Below are positions 47,791 through 57,518 of a stretch of DNA of 64,000 nt, in pieces. Position 1 is the first letter of the stretch. Each line of letters begins with the position of its first letter. The notes beneath the pieces were generated by a model. That model was given only the letters and a program-made list of their open reading frames with translations, did no database searches and was not told the origin of the DNA. Origin of the DNA: CAWJKP01 sp963843465 (GTDB lineage Bacteria; Planctomycetota; Planctomycetia; Pirellulales; Thermoguttaceae); contig CAWJKP010000001.1 of NCBI GenBank assembly GCA_963843465.1, positions 1,798,001 to 1,862,000 of the forward strand, read 5' to 3'. The position numbers were made by a program, and so were the translations under genes.

Positions 47791-50789
47791 TCACGGCTTT
47801 CCCACCTGCCCGGTATCCGCCGCCGGCCCGGCTTCCTCCGCAGCCGCTTCTTCAGCCTCCTCCCGCGGCACGCACTTCACGGCCACCAAGGCGTCGTCGT
47901 CGTCGAGGCTCATGATCCGCACGCCCTGCGTGTTGCGGCCGATGATGCTCACGTCGCTGACCCGAACCCGCTGGATCTTGCCCCGGGCGGTGATCATCAT
48001 CAGCTCATCCATGTCGTCGACGCGGACCACGGCGATCACCGGACCGTTGCGGTCGGTGGTCTTGATGTCGCGCAGGCCCTTGCCGCCGCGGTGCTGGGTG
48101 CGGTAGCTGTGCTGCGAGGAGTGGCCCTCGACCTCCTCTTCCTCGTCGGCGGCAGAGCCGGCGTGGCCGCCGGGGCTAACCGCGTCCTCGTCGCCGGCAC
48201 TGGCAGAGCCAGTGGCACCCGGCGTTTCGCCGGCACTGGCAGAGCCAGTGGCACCCGGCGTTTCGCCGGCACTGGCAGAGCCAGTGGCAGCCGGCGCTGC
48301 TCGGCCTCGATCGGTTCCTCATCGTCCTCCGGCGGGCCTTCGGCGTCAGGATCGGCGGGTCCGTTTGTTAGCCCCGGCGGCCACGCCGGATTCAGGGCGG
48401 GCAGGTTGGGACCGAAAGGCGTCCGCTTGCCGTAGCCCCGGGCGCAGGCCGTCAACAGCGTCGCCTGGGGATCGGCCACGACCATGCCCACCACGTGGTC
48501 GCCGGCCATCAGCGAGATGCCTTTCACGCCGCTGGCGTTGCGGCCCATGGGCCGAACGTCCGATTGGCGGAAGCGGATGGCCATGCCCTGGGCGGTGGCC
48601 AGCACGACCTCGTCGCCGGGCTTGGTGATCACCACGTCCACCAGCTCGTCTCCCTCGCGGAGCTTGATGGCGATGATGCCGTTCTTCTGCGGCCGGCGGT
48701 AGGCGGCCAGGTCGGTCTTCTTGACCAGCCCGCGGCGGGTGGCCATCGTCAGGTAGTGGTCCGGGGCGTCGAAGTCGCGAACTTCGCGGCAGTCGGCGAT
48801 CTGCTCGCCCTCGGAGAGGTTCAAAAGATTGACGATCGCCCGGCCGCGGCTGTCGCGGGCCAACTGCGGCAGGTCGTAGACCTTGCGCCAGTAGACCCTT
48901 CCCGTGTTGGTGAAGAACAGCAGGTGGTCGTGGGTGCTGGCGACGAAGAGGCTCTGGATCGGGTCTTCCTCCTCGGTCTTGGCGCCGGTGAGCCCCTTGC
49001 CGCCGCGGCGCTGCGCACGGTAGGCGGTGGCCGGCGTGCGCTTGATGTAGCCGTTGCTGGACAACGAGACCACCATCGTCTCCTCGACGATCAGGTCGTC
49101 CATGTCCAGCACCCCGAGCTCTTCGCCGCTGATCTCCGTCCGCGGCGGATCGGCGTGCTTCTTCTTCAGCTCGTGGAGGTCCTCCTTGATGATCGCGTAA
49201 ATGTTCCGCTCGTCGGCGAGGATGCGGTTGTACTGGCCGATGTCGTTCAGAAGCGACTGGTGCTCCTCGGCGAGCTTCTCCTGCTCCAGGTTGACCAACT
49301 GCCCGAGGGTCATGCGGAGGATGGCGTCGGCCTGGACGGGCGTGAGCGTGTAGCTCTCCTCGGCGCCCCGCTCCGACTGGAAGACGGCGAACCCGGCTTC
49401 GCCCAGCGCCTGCCGCAGCAGGGCCGCAGGGCACTGGATCAGCATCAGCCGCTGCTTGGCCTCGGCCTGGGTGTTGGAGGTGCGGATGGTGCGGATCACC
49501 TCGTCGATGTTGGCGTGGGCCAACAGCAGCCCTTCCACCGTGTGTTTCCGCTGCCGGGCCTTGGCCAGCAGGTGCTGCGTGCGGCGGCGGATCACGATCA
49601 CCCGGTGGCGGAGGAATTCCTCCATCAGTCCCTTGAAGGAGAGCACCCGGGGCTTGCCGTCCACCAGGGCCAAGAGGATGATCGAGATGGTGTCCTGGAG
49701 CGGCGAGAATTGGTAGAGCTGGTTGAGCACGACCTCGGGGTCGACGTCCCCCTGCTTGTCGCGGGTCTTGAGCTCCAGCACGATGCGGACCGGCTCCTTC
49801 AGGTCGCTCTCGTCGCGGATCGCGGAGATGCCGCTGATCCGCTCCTCGTTGACCAGTTGCGCGATCCGCTCCACGACCCGGTCGCGCGACTGCTGGTAGG
49901 GGATCTCGCTGACCACGATGCGGTGCCGGTTGCCGACCTGCTCGACGCGGGCCCGTGCGCGGACCGTGACCGTGCCCCGGCCGGTATGGTAGGCTTGGCG
50001 GATGCCGGCCCGGCCGCAGACGATGCCGCCGGTGGGGAAGTCCGGTCCGGGGACTTCCTCGAGCAACTCGTCGATCGAGACTTCGGGGTAGTCGATGAGT
50101 TTCAGCAGGGCGTTGCAGATCTGGCCCAGGTTGTGCGGCGGGATCGAGGTGGCCATGCCCACGGCGATGCCGTTGGCCCCGTTGACCAGGAGGTTGGGAA
50201 ACTTCGAGGGCAGCACCGTGGGCTCGGTCCGCCGCTCGTCGTAGGTGGGGACGAACTCCACCGTGTCCAGCCGCAGATCCTCGAGCATCAGCGCCGCGAT
50301 GGGCGACATGCGGGCTTCGGTGTACCGCATGGCCGCCGGCGGCAATCCGGCGATCGAGCCGAAGTTGCCCTGCTTGTCGATCAACACGTGGCGGAGGTTC
50401 CACTCCTGGGCCATGCGGACCAGGGTGGGGTAGATCACGCTCTCGCCGTGGGGATGATAGTTGCCGCTGGTATCGCCGGAGATCTTGGCACACTTCACCC
50501 GGCCTGCCCCCGGCGTGAGGTTCAGGTCGTTCATCGCCACCAAGATCCTCCGCTGCGAGGGCTTCAAGCCGTCGCGGACGTCGGGCAAGGCCCGGCTGAT
50601 GATCACGCTCATGGCGTAGATCAGGTAGCTGTTTTTAAGCTCCTCTTCGATGGGCATGTCCACCAGCCGCCGGGCCGACATCACCCCATCGCCACCACCA
50701 TTTTCGGCCGGAAATCCGTCCTCGGGCGGTTCACCCGGCAAGCCAGAGTCCGGAGGCAGATCCGGCGGTAGATTGGAATCGCTGGACAA
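47791..50789 (-). CDS. gyrA: DNA gyrase subunit A, with C-terminal insertion and one-base frameshift
   Basis: Gyrase A makes and reseals the DNA break. The start is TTG 50789 with AAAGGA 8 bases upstream. The N-terminal breakage domain (MSARRLVDMPIEEELKNSYL, RALPDVRDGLKPSQRRIL, catalytic Tyr in AAMRYTEARM) is normal. The GyrA box YRAQRRGGKGL marks it as gyrase, not topoisomerase IV. In the C-terminal pinwheel, between YGKRTPFG and SYRTQHRGGKGL, an insertion of about 90 residues is encoded by repeats at 48157-48390. Near 48296 the frame breaks; one lost C explains it. After the break IAVVRVDDMDELMMITARGK resumes the pinwheel. Since gyrA is essential, the break is probably a sequence error. Confidence 0.95.
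48157..48390. repeat. Nested repeat element inside gyrA
   Basis: The outer arms are GTTAGCCCCGGCGGCCACGC (48366-48390) and its inverse (48157-48180). Inside, at 48192-48296, are three tandem 36-base units containing ACTGGCAGAGCCAGTGGCAC. A single arm of the outer repeat occurs at 19962-19995, and a single inner unit at 28808-28827 in the portal gene. Confidence 0.85.
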
Positions 50790-50812
50790 CGCTGATCCTT
50801 TCGGCAGAGAAC

Positions 50813-50865
50813 GTACTCCTCACGCTCCGCGTGAGGTTCGGCCTCACGCGGAGCGTGAGGAGTAC
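50813..50865. repeat. Palindromic element (CTCACGCTCCGCGTGAG family)
   Basis: GTACTCCTCACGCTCCGCGT and its perfect inverse around the centre TTCGGC. It lies just upstream of gyrA and about 24 bases before the TTG start. Confidence 0.9.
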
Positions 50866-50939
50866 AACAGGCAATATACCGGATTTCCCGCCCGTCCACA
50901 ACCGCAACGGCGAGAAAACCGTCGCCGCAAGTCGTTTTA

Positions 50940-52409
50940 TCAGAATGATTTACGACTTCGATATCGGTACACGAAGAGATCCTCGCTCGATTGCTCCAGC
51001 CGGTAGTGCCGCTCGATCGCCTCGAGGATCGCCAGGGGCCACTTCTGGCCCATGCCGCCCACCTGCTGCCGGTGGCTCTCGATCGGCCGCTTCAAGAACA
51101 GATATTCCACCTCACCCCGCTCCAGCGCCCGGACAACCCCGTCGGGCTTCCACCCCCCGTTGTCCGACAGCTCCCGGAAGAAGAAGGGGTCGTTTATCAG
51201 GGGCACGTAGCCGTTGTCCAGCGCGGCCGGAAGGTACTGGCCGTCGGCCAGGACATAAGCCCCAGGCTTGGGTTCCAGCCTGGAAGCGATGAACCGGCTG
51301 CCATAGGGCACCCGGTCCAGCCGCAGCCCGTGCTCCCGCATGTAACGGTACTCGGGCGCTGCCAGGGCCAGGGCCAGGAGCAGGGCTGCGATCGCCGCCC
51401 GGCCCCGGTGAAGCGACCAGAAGAAGGCCAGTCCCTCGCTGCCGGCCACCACGGCTCCCAGGGCGGTCGCCTCCAGAAAGTAGCTCGTGGAAGAGCCTTC
51501 CTTGCAAGCCAGAAGTCCGGCGATCAGCGAGGCCAGCGGAAAACCCACCGCATAGATCGAGCCGGCCCATCGCCGAGGCTCCTTGACCAAGAGGAAGGCC
51601 AGGGCCGTGGCGGCGGCGGTCGCCAGGGGCGTGACGAGGAACTCGTAGCCCGACCAGAAGCCCTGCCCGAGCGACATCGTATCGAGGTTGCCGCGGATCG
51701 ACGTGGCGAAGAAGAATCCCTCGGTAGCCCAATTGAGCACCGTCCAAGCCAAGGCGCCCATCGCGGTGACCAGCAGCCCGAACAGCGCGGCCGCGCGATA
51801 ACGCCGTCCCACCAGCAGGTACAAGAACAAGGGGAAAGCCGACAGGGCCACGGTCTGTTTGACCAGCGATCCGCAGGCAATGGCCGCCGCCGCGGCGGGC
51901 AGTCCCCAGCGGGGACGATCCACCAGCAGATAGCTGCTCATTGCCAGCAGCACGGCCAGCGGGTCGACGCGGCAAGGGGTCGCCCAGGCCCGGGTTACCG
52001 GCGAGGCCAGAAAGAGCAGCGCCGAGAGCAACCCCAAATCGACGCTCCGGGTCTTCCGCCCTACGGCCCAGCCGATCAGCCCGGCCAAGGCCAATGAGGC
52101 CGCCAGGCTCACCAACCTGCCCGGGATCAGACTATGACGCCAAGGCAGCACGGCGGCGACCGCGCGGACCACCCAATAGTAGCCCGGACCGTAGGAAGTT
52201 GCCGTATAGACCGGTCCGCGCAGCCAGTCGGGCGAGATCCGTTGGGAGCCCATCCGCTGGACCATCGCCAGCACGGTCCCCTCGCCGTAGTCCGGTTGCT
52301 GCCGGAAGTTGAAGACGCGCAACAGGTACGCGGCCGCCATCACCAGCAGCAGTCCGCCCAGCGCTAGCCGCAACGCGATCGTGGCTCGTCGAGAGAGATG
52401 ATCCGTCAT
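50940..52409 (-). CDS. Integral membrane glycosyltransferase (GT39/ArnT-like), unknown substrate
   Basis: A 489-residue protein with about ten membrane helices and a soluble C-terminal end. The first loop after helix one (FNFRQQPDYGEGTVLAMVQR) carries the D-Y-G-E acidic pair found in many lipid-linked-sugar glycosyltransferases of the GT-C fold. A late YVLADGQYLPAALDNGYVPL is typical of the soluble part. Starts at ATG 52409, overlapping the uracil-DNA glycosylase stop (ATGA). It likely transfers a sugar on the outer face of the membrane. Confidence 0.75.
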   Translation of the reverse strand: MTDHLSRRATIALRLALGGLLLVMAAAYLLRVFNFRQQPDYGEGTVLAMVQRMGSQRISPDWLRGPVYTATSYGPGYYWVVRAVAAVLPWRHSLIPGRLVSLAASLALAGLIGWAVGRKTRSVDLGLLSALLFLASPVTRAWATPCRVDPLAVLLAMSSYLLVDRPRWGLPAAAAAIACGSLVKQTVALSAFPLFLYLLVGRRYRAAALFGLLVTAMGALAWTVLNWATEGFFFATSIRGNLDTMSLGQGFWSGYEFLVTPLATAAATALAFLLVKEPRRWAGSIYAVGFPLASLIAGLLACKEGSSTSYFLEATALGAVVAGSEGLAFFWSLHRGRAAIAALLLALALAAPEYRYMREHGLRLDRVPYGSRFIASRLEPKPGAYVLADGQYLPAALDNGYVPLINDPFFFRELSDNGGWKPDGVVRALERGEVEYLFLKRPIESHRQQVGGMGQKWPLAILEAIERHYRLEQSSEDLFVYRYRSRKSF

Positions 52410-53347
52410 CGGAAGGCCAGGCCCATGGCCTTCATCAACACCTGGAGGTCTTCCCAGACCAGCCGCTTTGCCGCCGGGTTGCGCAGCAGGTATGCGGGAT
52501 GGTAGGTACAAAGCACTTTCGCCCCCTGGTAGTCCAACAGGCGGCCGCGCACCTGGCCGATGGAGGCGGTCGTCTTCAGCAGGTTCTGCGCGGCGCAGGC
52601 CCCCAGGCAGCAGATGAACTCCGGCCGCAGGATCGCCAACTGGCCGTCGAGATATTCGCGGCAATTGTCGGCCTCGTCGGTCGTGGGCGTTCGGTTGCCG
52701 GGCGGGCGGCACTTGAGGATGTTGAGGATGTAGACCTCCTCGCGGCGGAGTTTCATCCCCTTTTCAATCATATCGGTGAGAAGCTGCCCCGCCCGGCCCA
52801 CAAACGGTTTTCCTTGCCGATCTTCGTCGGCCCCGGGGGCTTCGCCGAGAAAGACCAGGCGGGCGTTGACATGGCCGGTGCCGAAAACGGTTTGCGTTCG
52901 GCTGTCCGCCAGCTCCTTGCACCGCACGCATCCGGCCACCCGTTTGGCCAGGGCCGCCAAATCGGCCGCACGGTCGCCCGTCAGCGGACAGGCTGGGGCA
53001 GATTGTGGAAAGAGGGTCGGCGGTGCCTCCACGACCACCGGCTTGGGAGCCGGCTTTGGCTGGCCGGCGGCGGGCTGCGGGACGGCTGGCGTGGCCGCCG
53101 GGGCTGACGCGGCGGCCGGCGTCGGGCTTGGTTGGCTTCTAGCCAAGTGCGTTACTCCGGCACGTTTCAGGCTTTCCAGCCGCTGGACCGCAATGCGGGC
53201 TGCACGACCGGCTACCGGATCGACTTGTCCTGCCATTACCCCCTCCGGGTCTCGGGCCACCATAACGACATCAGTATAAGATTCCCCAGCCAGCTTAGGG
53301 AGCGGCGGTAGCCGAGAAAAGATGGCCAGTAGTGCAGTTTCAGGCAT
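52406..53347 (-). CDS. Type 4/5 uracil-DNA glycosylase (Fe-S)
   Basis: A 313-residue repair enzyme. After a 100-residue Ala/Pro-rich, possibly repeat-affected N-terminus, the core begins with AGCVRCKELADSRTQTVFG (two cluster cysteines). GEAPGADEDRQGKPFVGRAG-QLL is the uracil-binding motif; NILKCRPPGN and CLGACAAQNLL hold the other two cysteines, and YHPAYLLRNP has the conserved His. A four-cysteine iron-sulfur cluster is therefore complete. It removes uracil from DNA. Start ATG 53347 is the longest; a later ATG at MVARDPEGVM is also possible. Confidence 0.9.
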   Translation of the reverse strand: MPETALLAIFSRLPPLPKLAGESYTDVVMVARDPEGVMAGQVDPVAGRAARIAVQRLESLKRAGVTHLARSQPSPTPAAASAPAATPAVPQPAAGQPKPAPKPVVVEAPPTLFPQSAPACPLTGDRAADLAALAKRVAGCVRCKELADSRTQTVFGTGHVNARLVFLGEAPGADEDRQGKPFVGRAGQLLTDMIEKGMKLRREEVYILNILKCRPPGNRTPTTDEADNCREYLDGQLAILRPEFICCLGACAAQNLLKTTASIGQVRGRLLDYQGAKVLCTYHPAYLLRNPAAKRLVWEDLQVLMKAMGLAFR

Positions 53348-53406
53348 CTGCCAGTAGAAACTGGCGGATTCTGCGATTGCTAGCGGGATCCCGCCGCCGA
53401 ATGAGT

Positions 53407-53790
53407 TCAGACCGGCTGCTGCAAAACCATATTGCGCTCGGAGGCAACCCGGGCAAGGCTGTTCATGGCACTGGAGACGTCCCCTTCGGCCCCGCCGCGG
53501 AAGGCGAGGAAGACAATCGACAACTTTACCTCTCCGTGGGTAACGTTAAGGTAGTTGGGAAGATCTGCCAGTATCCCGGAGATTCCCTTGAGTCGACAGC
53601 CGATGACTTCGTTCGTTTCCAGAGACAGGTACAAGGTAACGTGATCGTTCAATCGCTTCGAGTAGTCGGCATCGCCTTCAAAGTAGACCGTCAGCGCATC
53701 GGCCTGCGCGTTCACATAGCAGTAAGGCACGAACTCTTTGGCTGGCGCGTTCTTCTTCAAGAACTGCATCAACTCGGATTCGCTGACCAT
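53407..53790 (-). CDS. Hypothetical protein, overlapping the gene upstream
   Basis: A 127-residue protein (MVSESELMQFLKKNAPAKEF...). The middle segment DHVTLYLSLETNEVIGCRLK has the alternate strand pattern of DUF2283-like small proteins, and the last third is a helix (SSAMNSLARVASERN). Its start lies inside the last 22 bases of the upstream gene, suggesting coupling. Less GC-rich than neighbours. Function unknown. Confidence 0.55.
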   Translation of the reverse strand: MVSESELMQFLKKNAPAKEFVPYCYVNAQADALTVYFEGDADYSKRLNDHVTLYLSLETNEVIGCRLKGISGILADLPNYLNVTHGEVKLSIVFLAFRGGAEGDVSSAMNSLARVASERNMVLQQPV

Positions 53791-54179
53791 ATCAAGTCTC
53801 CGTTAATACCATCAGGTCCCTTTCCCCCATCTTCGCTCAACAATCGCCATGTCCATTCGTCGATTTCTCCATCCGGCAAGACAAAGACAAGAAAAACCAT
53901 CCCCACTGGCGCGGGGGTCTCGATCGTCAAACTCTTGAAGTCCCGCGTCGGATGCCCTTCATAGACAAAGCAATCCTCTTTTTCTGGCCGAGACCATCCC
54001 TTGTAAAGTTTGACCGTTCCCCCCTCAAGGACCTCATGGACCAAGACAAGTCGGGCAAGTTGCTTCTCGTGACCGTGGTTCTGGAGGTACTTGTAATGCC
54101 GTTCAGAAACCCCAACTGTCCAATGTCCATCAAGGTTCTTCGGGTCAATCGCTCGGAATGGAAGCAGCCAGCGTGCCAT
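53769..54179 (-). CDS. Hypothetical protein, probably paired with the next gene
   Basis: A 136-residue protein (MARWLLPFRAIDPKNLDGHW...) with many aromatic residues (VSERHYKYLQNHGHEKQLAR) and a C-terminal GEIDEWTWRLLSEDGGKGPD. I do not recognise it. Overlap with the next gene and low GC suggest an acquired two-gene unit; whether it is toxin-antitoxin or polymorphic-toxin immunity cannot be told. Confidence 0.5.
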   Translation of the reverse strand: MARWLLPFRAIDPKNLDGHWTVGVSERHYKYLQNHGHEKQLARLVLVHEVLEGGTVKLYKGWSRPEKEDCFVYEGHPTRDFKSLTIETPAPVGMVFLVFVLPDGEIDEWTWRLLSEDGGKGPDGINGDLIWSANPS

Positions 54180-54420
54180 ATTGCGGCTTCTCTTGAAAGC
54201 AATGATACGTTACCTAATTCTGGACTGTCAATAGACTTATGCACGATTTCTCACGCTCGCATGGCCGGATCGAGTCCCCATGGCTCATGTCTTGTAGTTA
54301 CATAACATCTTACATGAAAAGGTGTTATGCTAAAGCATAACCTACAATGGTGGCCCGCCGCTTCATCGTTAATAGAGCGCTAGCCTGTTCCTGTGGAACC
54401 GCCCCAATTAAGATGAGTCT

Positions 54421-55779
54421 ATGGGTGTTCCTCAAGTTGTCATTGTGGGCCGGCCGAACGTCGGCAAGTCGAGCGTCTTCAACTGGCTGGCGGGCAAGCG
54501 GATCGCGATCGTCGACCCCACGGCCGGCGTCACCCGCGATCGGGTTACCTACTTGCTCTCCTTCGACGACCGTTTCGTCGAGATCGTCGATACGGGGGGG
54601 ATGGGAGGGCAGGATGCCGATAACCTCACGCAGCACATCGAAGAGCAGATCGAGTTGGCCATCGATTCCGCCAGCGTGATCCTCTTCGTGGTCGACACGC
54701 GCTCCGGGCCCACGCCCTTGGATGAGGAGATCTCCAAACGGCTCCGCTACGTCAAGGCGCCGGTGCTCTGCGTGGCCAACAAGACCGACGCCCCTTCGCT
54801 GGACTCCCAGGCCGACGAGTTCTACCGTTTCGGCCGCAAGGTGATCCGCGTCAGTGCCGAGCAGTTCCGCGGGCGGGAGGAGCTGCTGGGGGAGATCGCC
54901 AGCCGCTTGCCGCCGCCGGCGCCGGAGAACCAGGCCGTCGAGGAGCCGACGATGAAGATCGCCATCGTCGGGCGGCGGAACGTGGGCAAGAGCACCTTCG
55001 TCAACACCCTGGCCCAGGCCGAGCGGATGATCGTCAGCGAGGTCCCCGGCACTACCCGGGACAGCGTCGACGTGCGCTTCGATCTCGACGGAAAGGCCTT
55101 CCTGGCCATCGACACGCCCGGCTTCCGCCGCCGCCAGAGCATCGCCACCGACATCGACTTCTACAGCACCCATCGCGCCCAGCGGAGCATCCGCCGGGCG
55201 GACGTGGTGCTGTTGTTCTTCGACGGCTCCCAGCGGATCAGCAACGTCGACAAGCAGCTCTGCGACTACGTTTCCCAGCAGTACAAGCCCTGCATTTTCG
55301 TGGTCAACAAGTGGGACCTCCTGGTCGACAGCATGCCCACGGAGAAATGGGTCACTTATTTGCGGGACAACTTCCGCACGATGTGGTACGTGCCGATCGC
55401 CTTCATCACCGCGCAGACGGGCAAGAACGTCAAGGCCCTCTTGAACCACGCCCAGATGCTCTTCAAGCAATCGCTCTGCCGGATCGGCACCGCCGAGTTG
55501 AACCGCGTGGTGTCCGAGGCCCTGGAGCGCAACCCCCCGCCGCTGTTCCACAACCGCCGGGCGAAGATCTTCTACGCGACCGAGGCCGCCATGCAGCCGC
55601 CGACGATCGTCTTGTTCTGCAATGAGCCCAAGGCGCTCTCCCGGCAGTACCAGCGCTACCTGCTGGGAGTGTTCCGCGATAAGCTCCCCTTCGGCGAGGT
55701 GCCCATCAAGCTTTACCTCCGCAAGCGCGAGGGCGGCGATAAGGCCGAACCGACCAACCCGGAGCGATCCGGGAAGTAG
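54421..55779 (+). CDS. der: GTPase Der (EngA), ribosome biogenesis
   Basis: A 452-residue protein with two GTPase domains and a C-terminal KH-like domain. First G1 VGRPNVGKSSVF at 9-20, G3 DTGGM, G4 NKTD. Second G1 VGRRNVGKST at about 182-191, G3 DTPGF, G4 NKWD. The C-terminal part has SEALERNPPPLFHNRRAKIF-YATEAAMQPPTIVLFCNEPK, the KH-like region. It acts in 50S ribosome assembly. ATG 54421. The only large plus-strand housekeeping gene in its neighbourhood. Confidence 0.97.
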   Translation: MGVPQVVIVGRPNVGKSSVFNWLAGKRIAIVDPTAGVTRDRVTYLLSFDDRFVEIVDTGGMGGQDADNLTQHIEEQIELAIDSASVILFVVDTRSGPTPLDEEISKRLRYVKAPVLCVANKTDAPSLDSQADEFYRFGRKVIRVSAEQFRGREELLGEIASRLPPPAPENQAVEEPTMKIAIVGRRNVGKSTFVNTLAQAERMIVSEVPGTTRDSVDVRFDLDGKAFLAIDTPGFRRRQSIATDIDFYSTHRAQRSIRRADVVLLFFDGSQRISNVDKQLCDYVSQQYKPCIFVVNKWDLLVDSMPTEKWVTYLRDNFRTMWYVPIAFITAQTGKNVKALLNHAQMLFKQSLCRIGTAELNRVVSEALERNPPPLFHNRRAKIFYATEAAMQPPTIVLFCNEPKALSRQYQRYLLGVFRDKLPFGEVPIKLYLRKREGGDKAEPTNPERSGK

Positions 55780-55816
55780 CCGTAGGGCGGGCCCCAGCGT
55801 CGGCGAATAAACAAGT

Positions 55817-56173
55817 GTCGCCTTTCGCTCCGCGAAAGCGGCGTTATGCTCGATATTTTCGCCGCCGCCTACTTTTCGCGGCTCCTCAGGCAGAATTCGT
55901 GGGTGTCGTCCGAGCGATACGCACGCGGAAGGGCGGCACGCCGCGACCGGGATACGCGTCTTCTGCCGAAAAAACCATGAACAGAGAAGAGGAATTATAC
56001 TTCCCCCCCAGGAAGTATAATTCCTCTTCTCTGTTCCGGCTTTCCCCACTTTCGAAAGCCTCGCGTTGTTCCGGGCGTAATCCCGTGGGGATTTCGCCAT
56101 TTCTTGCGTTTCGCCACGCAAAACGGGCCGACAAATTCTGCCGACGAGCCTCTTTCGCGGAGCGAAAGGCGAC
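55817..56173. repeat. Palindromic element (CGCCTTTCGCTCCGCGAAAG family), arms 313 bases apart
   Basis: GTCGCCTTTCGCTCCGCGAA at 55817-55838 and its inverse at 56152-56173 bracket unrelated sequence, as if another element had inserted into the loop. Confidence 0.75.
55979..56036. repeat. Perfect 26-base inverted repeat with 6-base loop
   Basis: Left arm GAACAGAGAAGAGGAATTAT and continuing to ATACTTCC, then CCCCCA, then the exact complement. It is AT-richer than its surroundings and has no T-run after it, so it is not a standard terminator. Confidence 0.85.
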
Positions 56174-56452
56174 ACTCACTGATTTTCCGATCTTTAGCCC
56201 GCCTTCAGGCCGCAGCGCCGAGCAGTGCCAGCGGTGGGTCGAAGCGGGAAGGTTGCGCGGGCGGGCTAAAGCCCACCCTACATCCCACGCCCACCCTACA
56301 TCCCAAGCCCACCACAACCCCTGCCTCCCGCCGCAACCCACCGCCCCCACGGAGTGCGGTGCGACGCCTATTTTTCGTAACCGGCCGGCTGTCGCCCGTG
56401 TATAGCCATTCAGTTGGATGCCTAACAACTCCCTGTAGAAGCGAGGTGTAGG

Positions 56453-57484
56453 ATGAGAATCGTTGGAATCGCGCTGGCCGCCTTTCTCGGGCTGGCCGCC
56501 ATCGGGCGTGCGGAACCCCTGGAACTGAAACAAGTTGCCGCCGACGCCAAGTGGCTGGCCCACGTCGACGTGGACGCCATGCGGGAGTCGATCGTGGTCC
56601 AGAAGGCCTACCACAAGTGCATGGAGATGCACAAGGACGCCGAAAAGCGCCTCGACAAGATCCATGAGCTGCTGGGCGTGGACCCCCGGAAGGACCTGCA
56701 CGGGGTTACCGTCTACGGCAAGGACCTCGAAAAGCACCACGGCGTGTTGATCGTCCATGCCGACGTGGACCAGAAGCTGTTGCTGGAAAAGGCCCAAAAG
56801 GCGCCCGACCACAAGGTCGCCAAGTACGGCTCCTACGAGATTCACAGTTGGACGCGCAAGCACGGCAAGGAGTCGCACACGGCCTTCGGGACCTTCTTCA
56901 AGCCCAACGTGTTGGTCTTCGCCCGCAGTGAAGCAGCGATCCAGGGGGCCCTGGACGTGTTGGACGGCAAGTCGCCAGGCATCACCGACCAGAAGTCGCC
57001 CTTGGCCGGCCGCGTTCCGCCGGGCGCAACCCTCATCGTCCGGGCGTCGGCAGTCGGTCCCCAGGTAAAGTGCCCGATCTTGAAGGATGCCGACTCCTTC
57101 CGCCTCACGCTGGGCGAAAACAAAGGCGAGTCGTTCTACCGCGGCCGGCTGACCATGAAGTCCCCCGAGGCCGCCGACCAGGTCAAGGCCGTCGTAGAAG
57201 GCTTCAAGGCGATGGTCGGACTCACCCACGGCTCCGATGCTGCGGCGATGAAGCTGGTGGGGGCCATCAAGGTTACCACTCAGGACAAGACCGTCCGCGT
57301 CGCCTGGAGCGCCCCGGCTGAAGAGGTCTGGACCGCGATCGAGAAGGCGGCCAAGGAAATCCGCGCGAAGATGGCCAAGAAGCACGGCGCCGCAGCGGCC
57401 GGCGAGGTCCACAAGGCGCCGACCTGCCCCGTGAAAGGCGACAAGGCGGCGACCTGCCCCGTGAAGGGCGACAAGGCCAAGTGA
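56453..57484 (+). CDS. Exported protein of unknown function (planctomycete type)
   Basis: A 343-residue protein. Signal peptide MRIVGIALAAFLGLAAIGRA, cleaved near residue 20. The mature part (VAADAKWLAHVDVDAMRESI, KHHGVLIVHADVDQKLLLEK, RVPPGATLIVRASAVGPQVK) resembles DUF3352-like planctomycete secreted proteins. The C-terminus has two copies of TCPVKGDKA. Rich in Lys and Asp. Role unknown. Start ATG 56453 after GAGGTGTAGG. Confidence 0.75.
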   Translation: MRIVGIALAAFLGLAAIGRAEPLELKQVAADAKWLAHVDVDAMRESIVVQKAYHKCMEMHKDAEKRLDKIHELLGVDPRKDLHGVTVYGKDLEKHHGVLIVHADVDQKLLLEKAQKAPDHKVAKYGSYEIHSWTRKHGKESHTAFGTFFKPNVLVFARSEAAIQGALDVLDGKSPGITDQKSPLAGRVPPGATLIVRASAVGPQVKCPILKDADSFRLTLGENKGESFYRGRLTMKSPEAADQVKAVVEGFKAMVGLTHGSDAAAMKLVGAIKVTTQDKTVRVAWSAPAEEVWTAIEKAAKEIRAKMAKKHGAAAAGEVHKAPTCPVKGDKAATCPVKGDKAK

Positions 57485-57518
57485 CTCGAACGGTAGACGC
57501 CACCACCGGCCTCGCGCC

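Larger units (their letters stand above)
55780..56452. other. Intergenic stretch filled with nested repeats
   Basis: Holds a split TCGCCTTTCGCTCCGCGAAAG element (arms at 55817-55838 and 56152-56173), a perfect 26-base inverted repeat at 55979-56036 between those arms, and GCCCACCCTACATCCCACG-type direct repeats near 56270-56310. No gene seen; the ribosome site of the next gene lies at the right end. Confidence 0.7.

Noticed and set aside
48495..50771. A long plus-strand open frame opposite gyrA
   Set aside because: It is an antisense shadow typical of high-GC coding sequence; its product is Val/Asp/His-rich without domain sense, while the minus strand encodes clear GyrA motifs.
47791..50789. 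parC (topoisomerase IV subunit A)
   Set aside because: The GyrA box QRRGGKG and the full breakage domain point to gyrase.
55979..56036. Rho-independent terminator of der
   Set aside because: The hairpin is very long, has no T-run on either side and lies 200 bases after the der stop inside another repeat.
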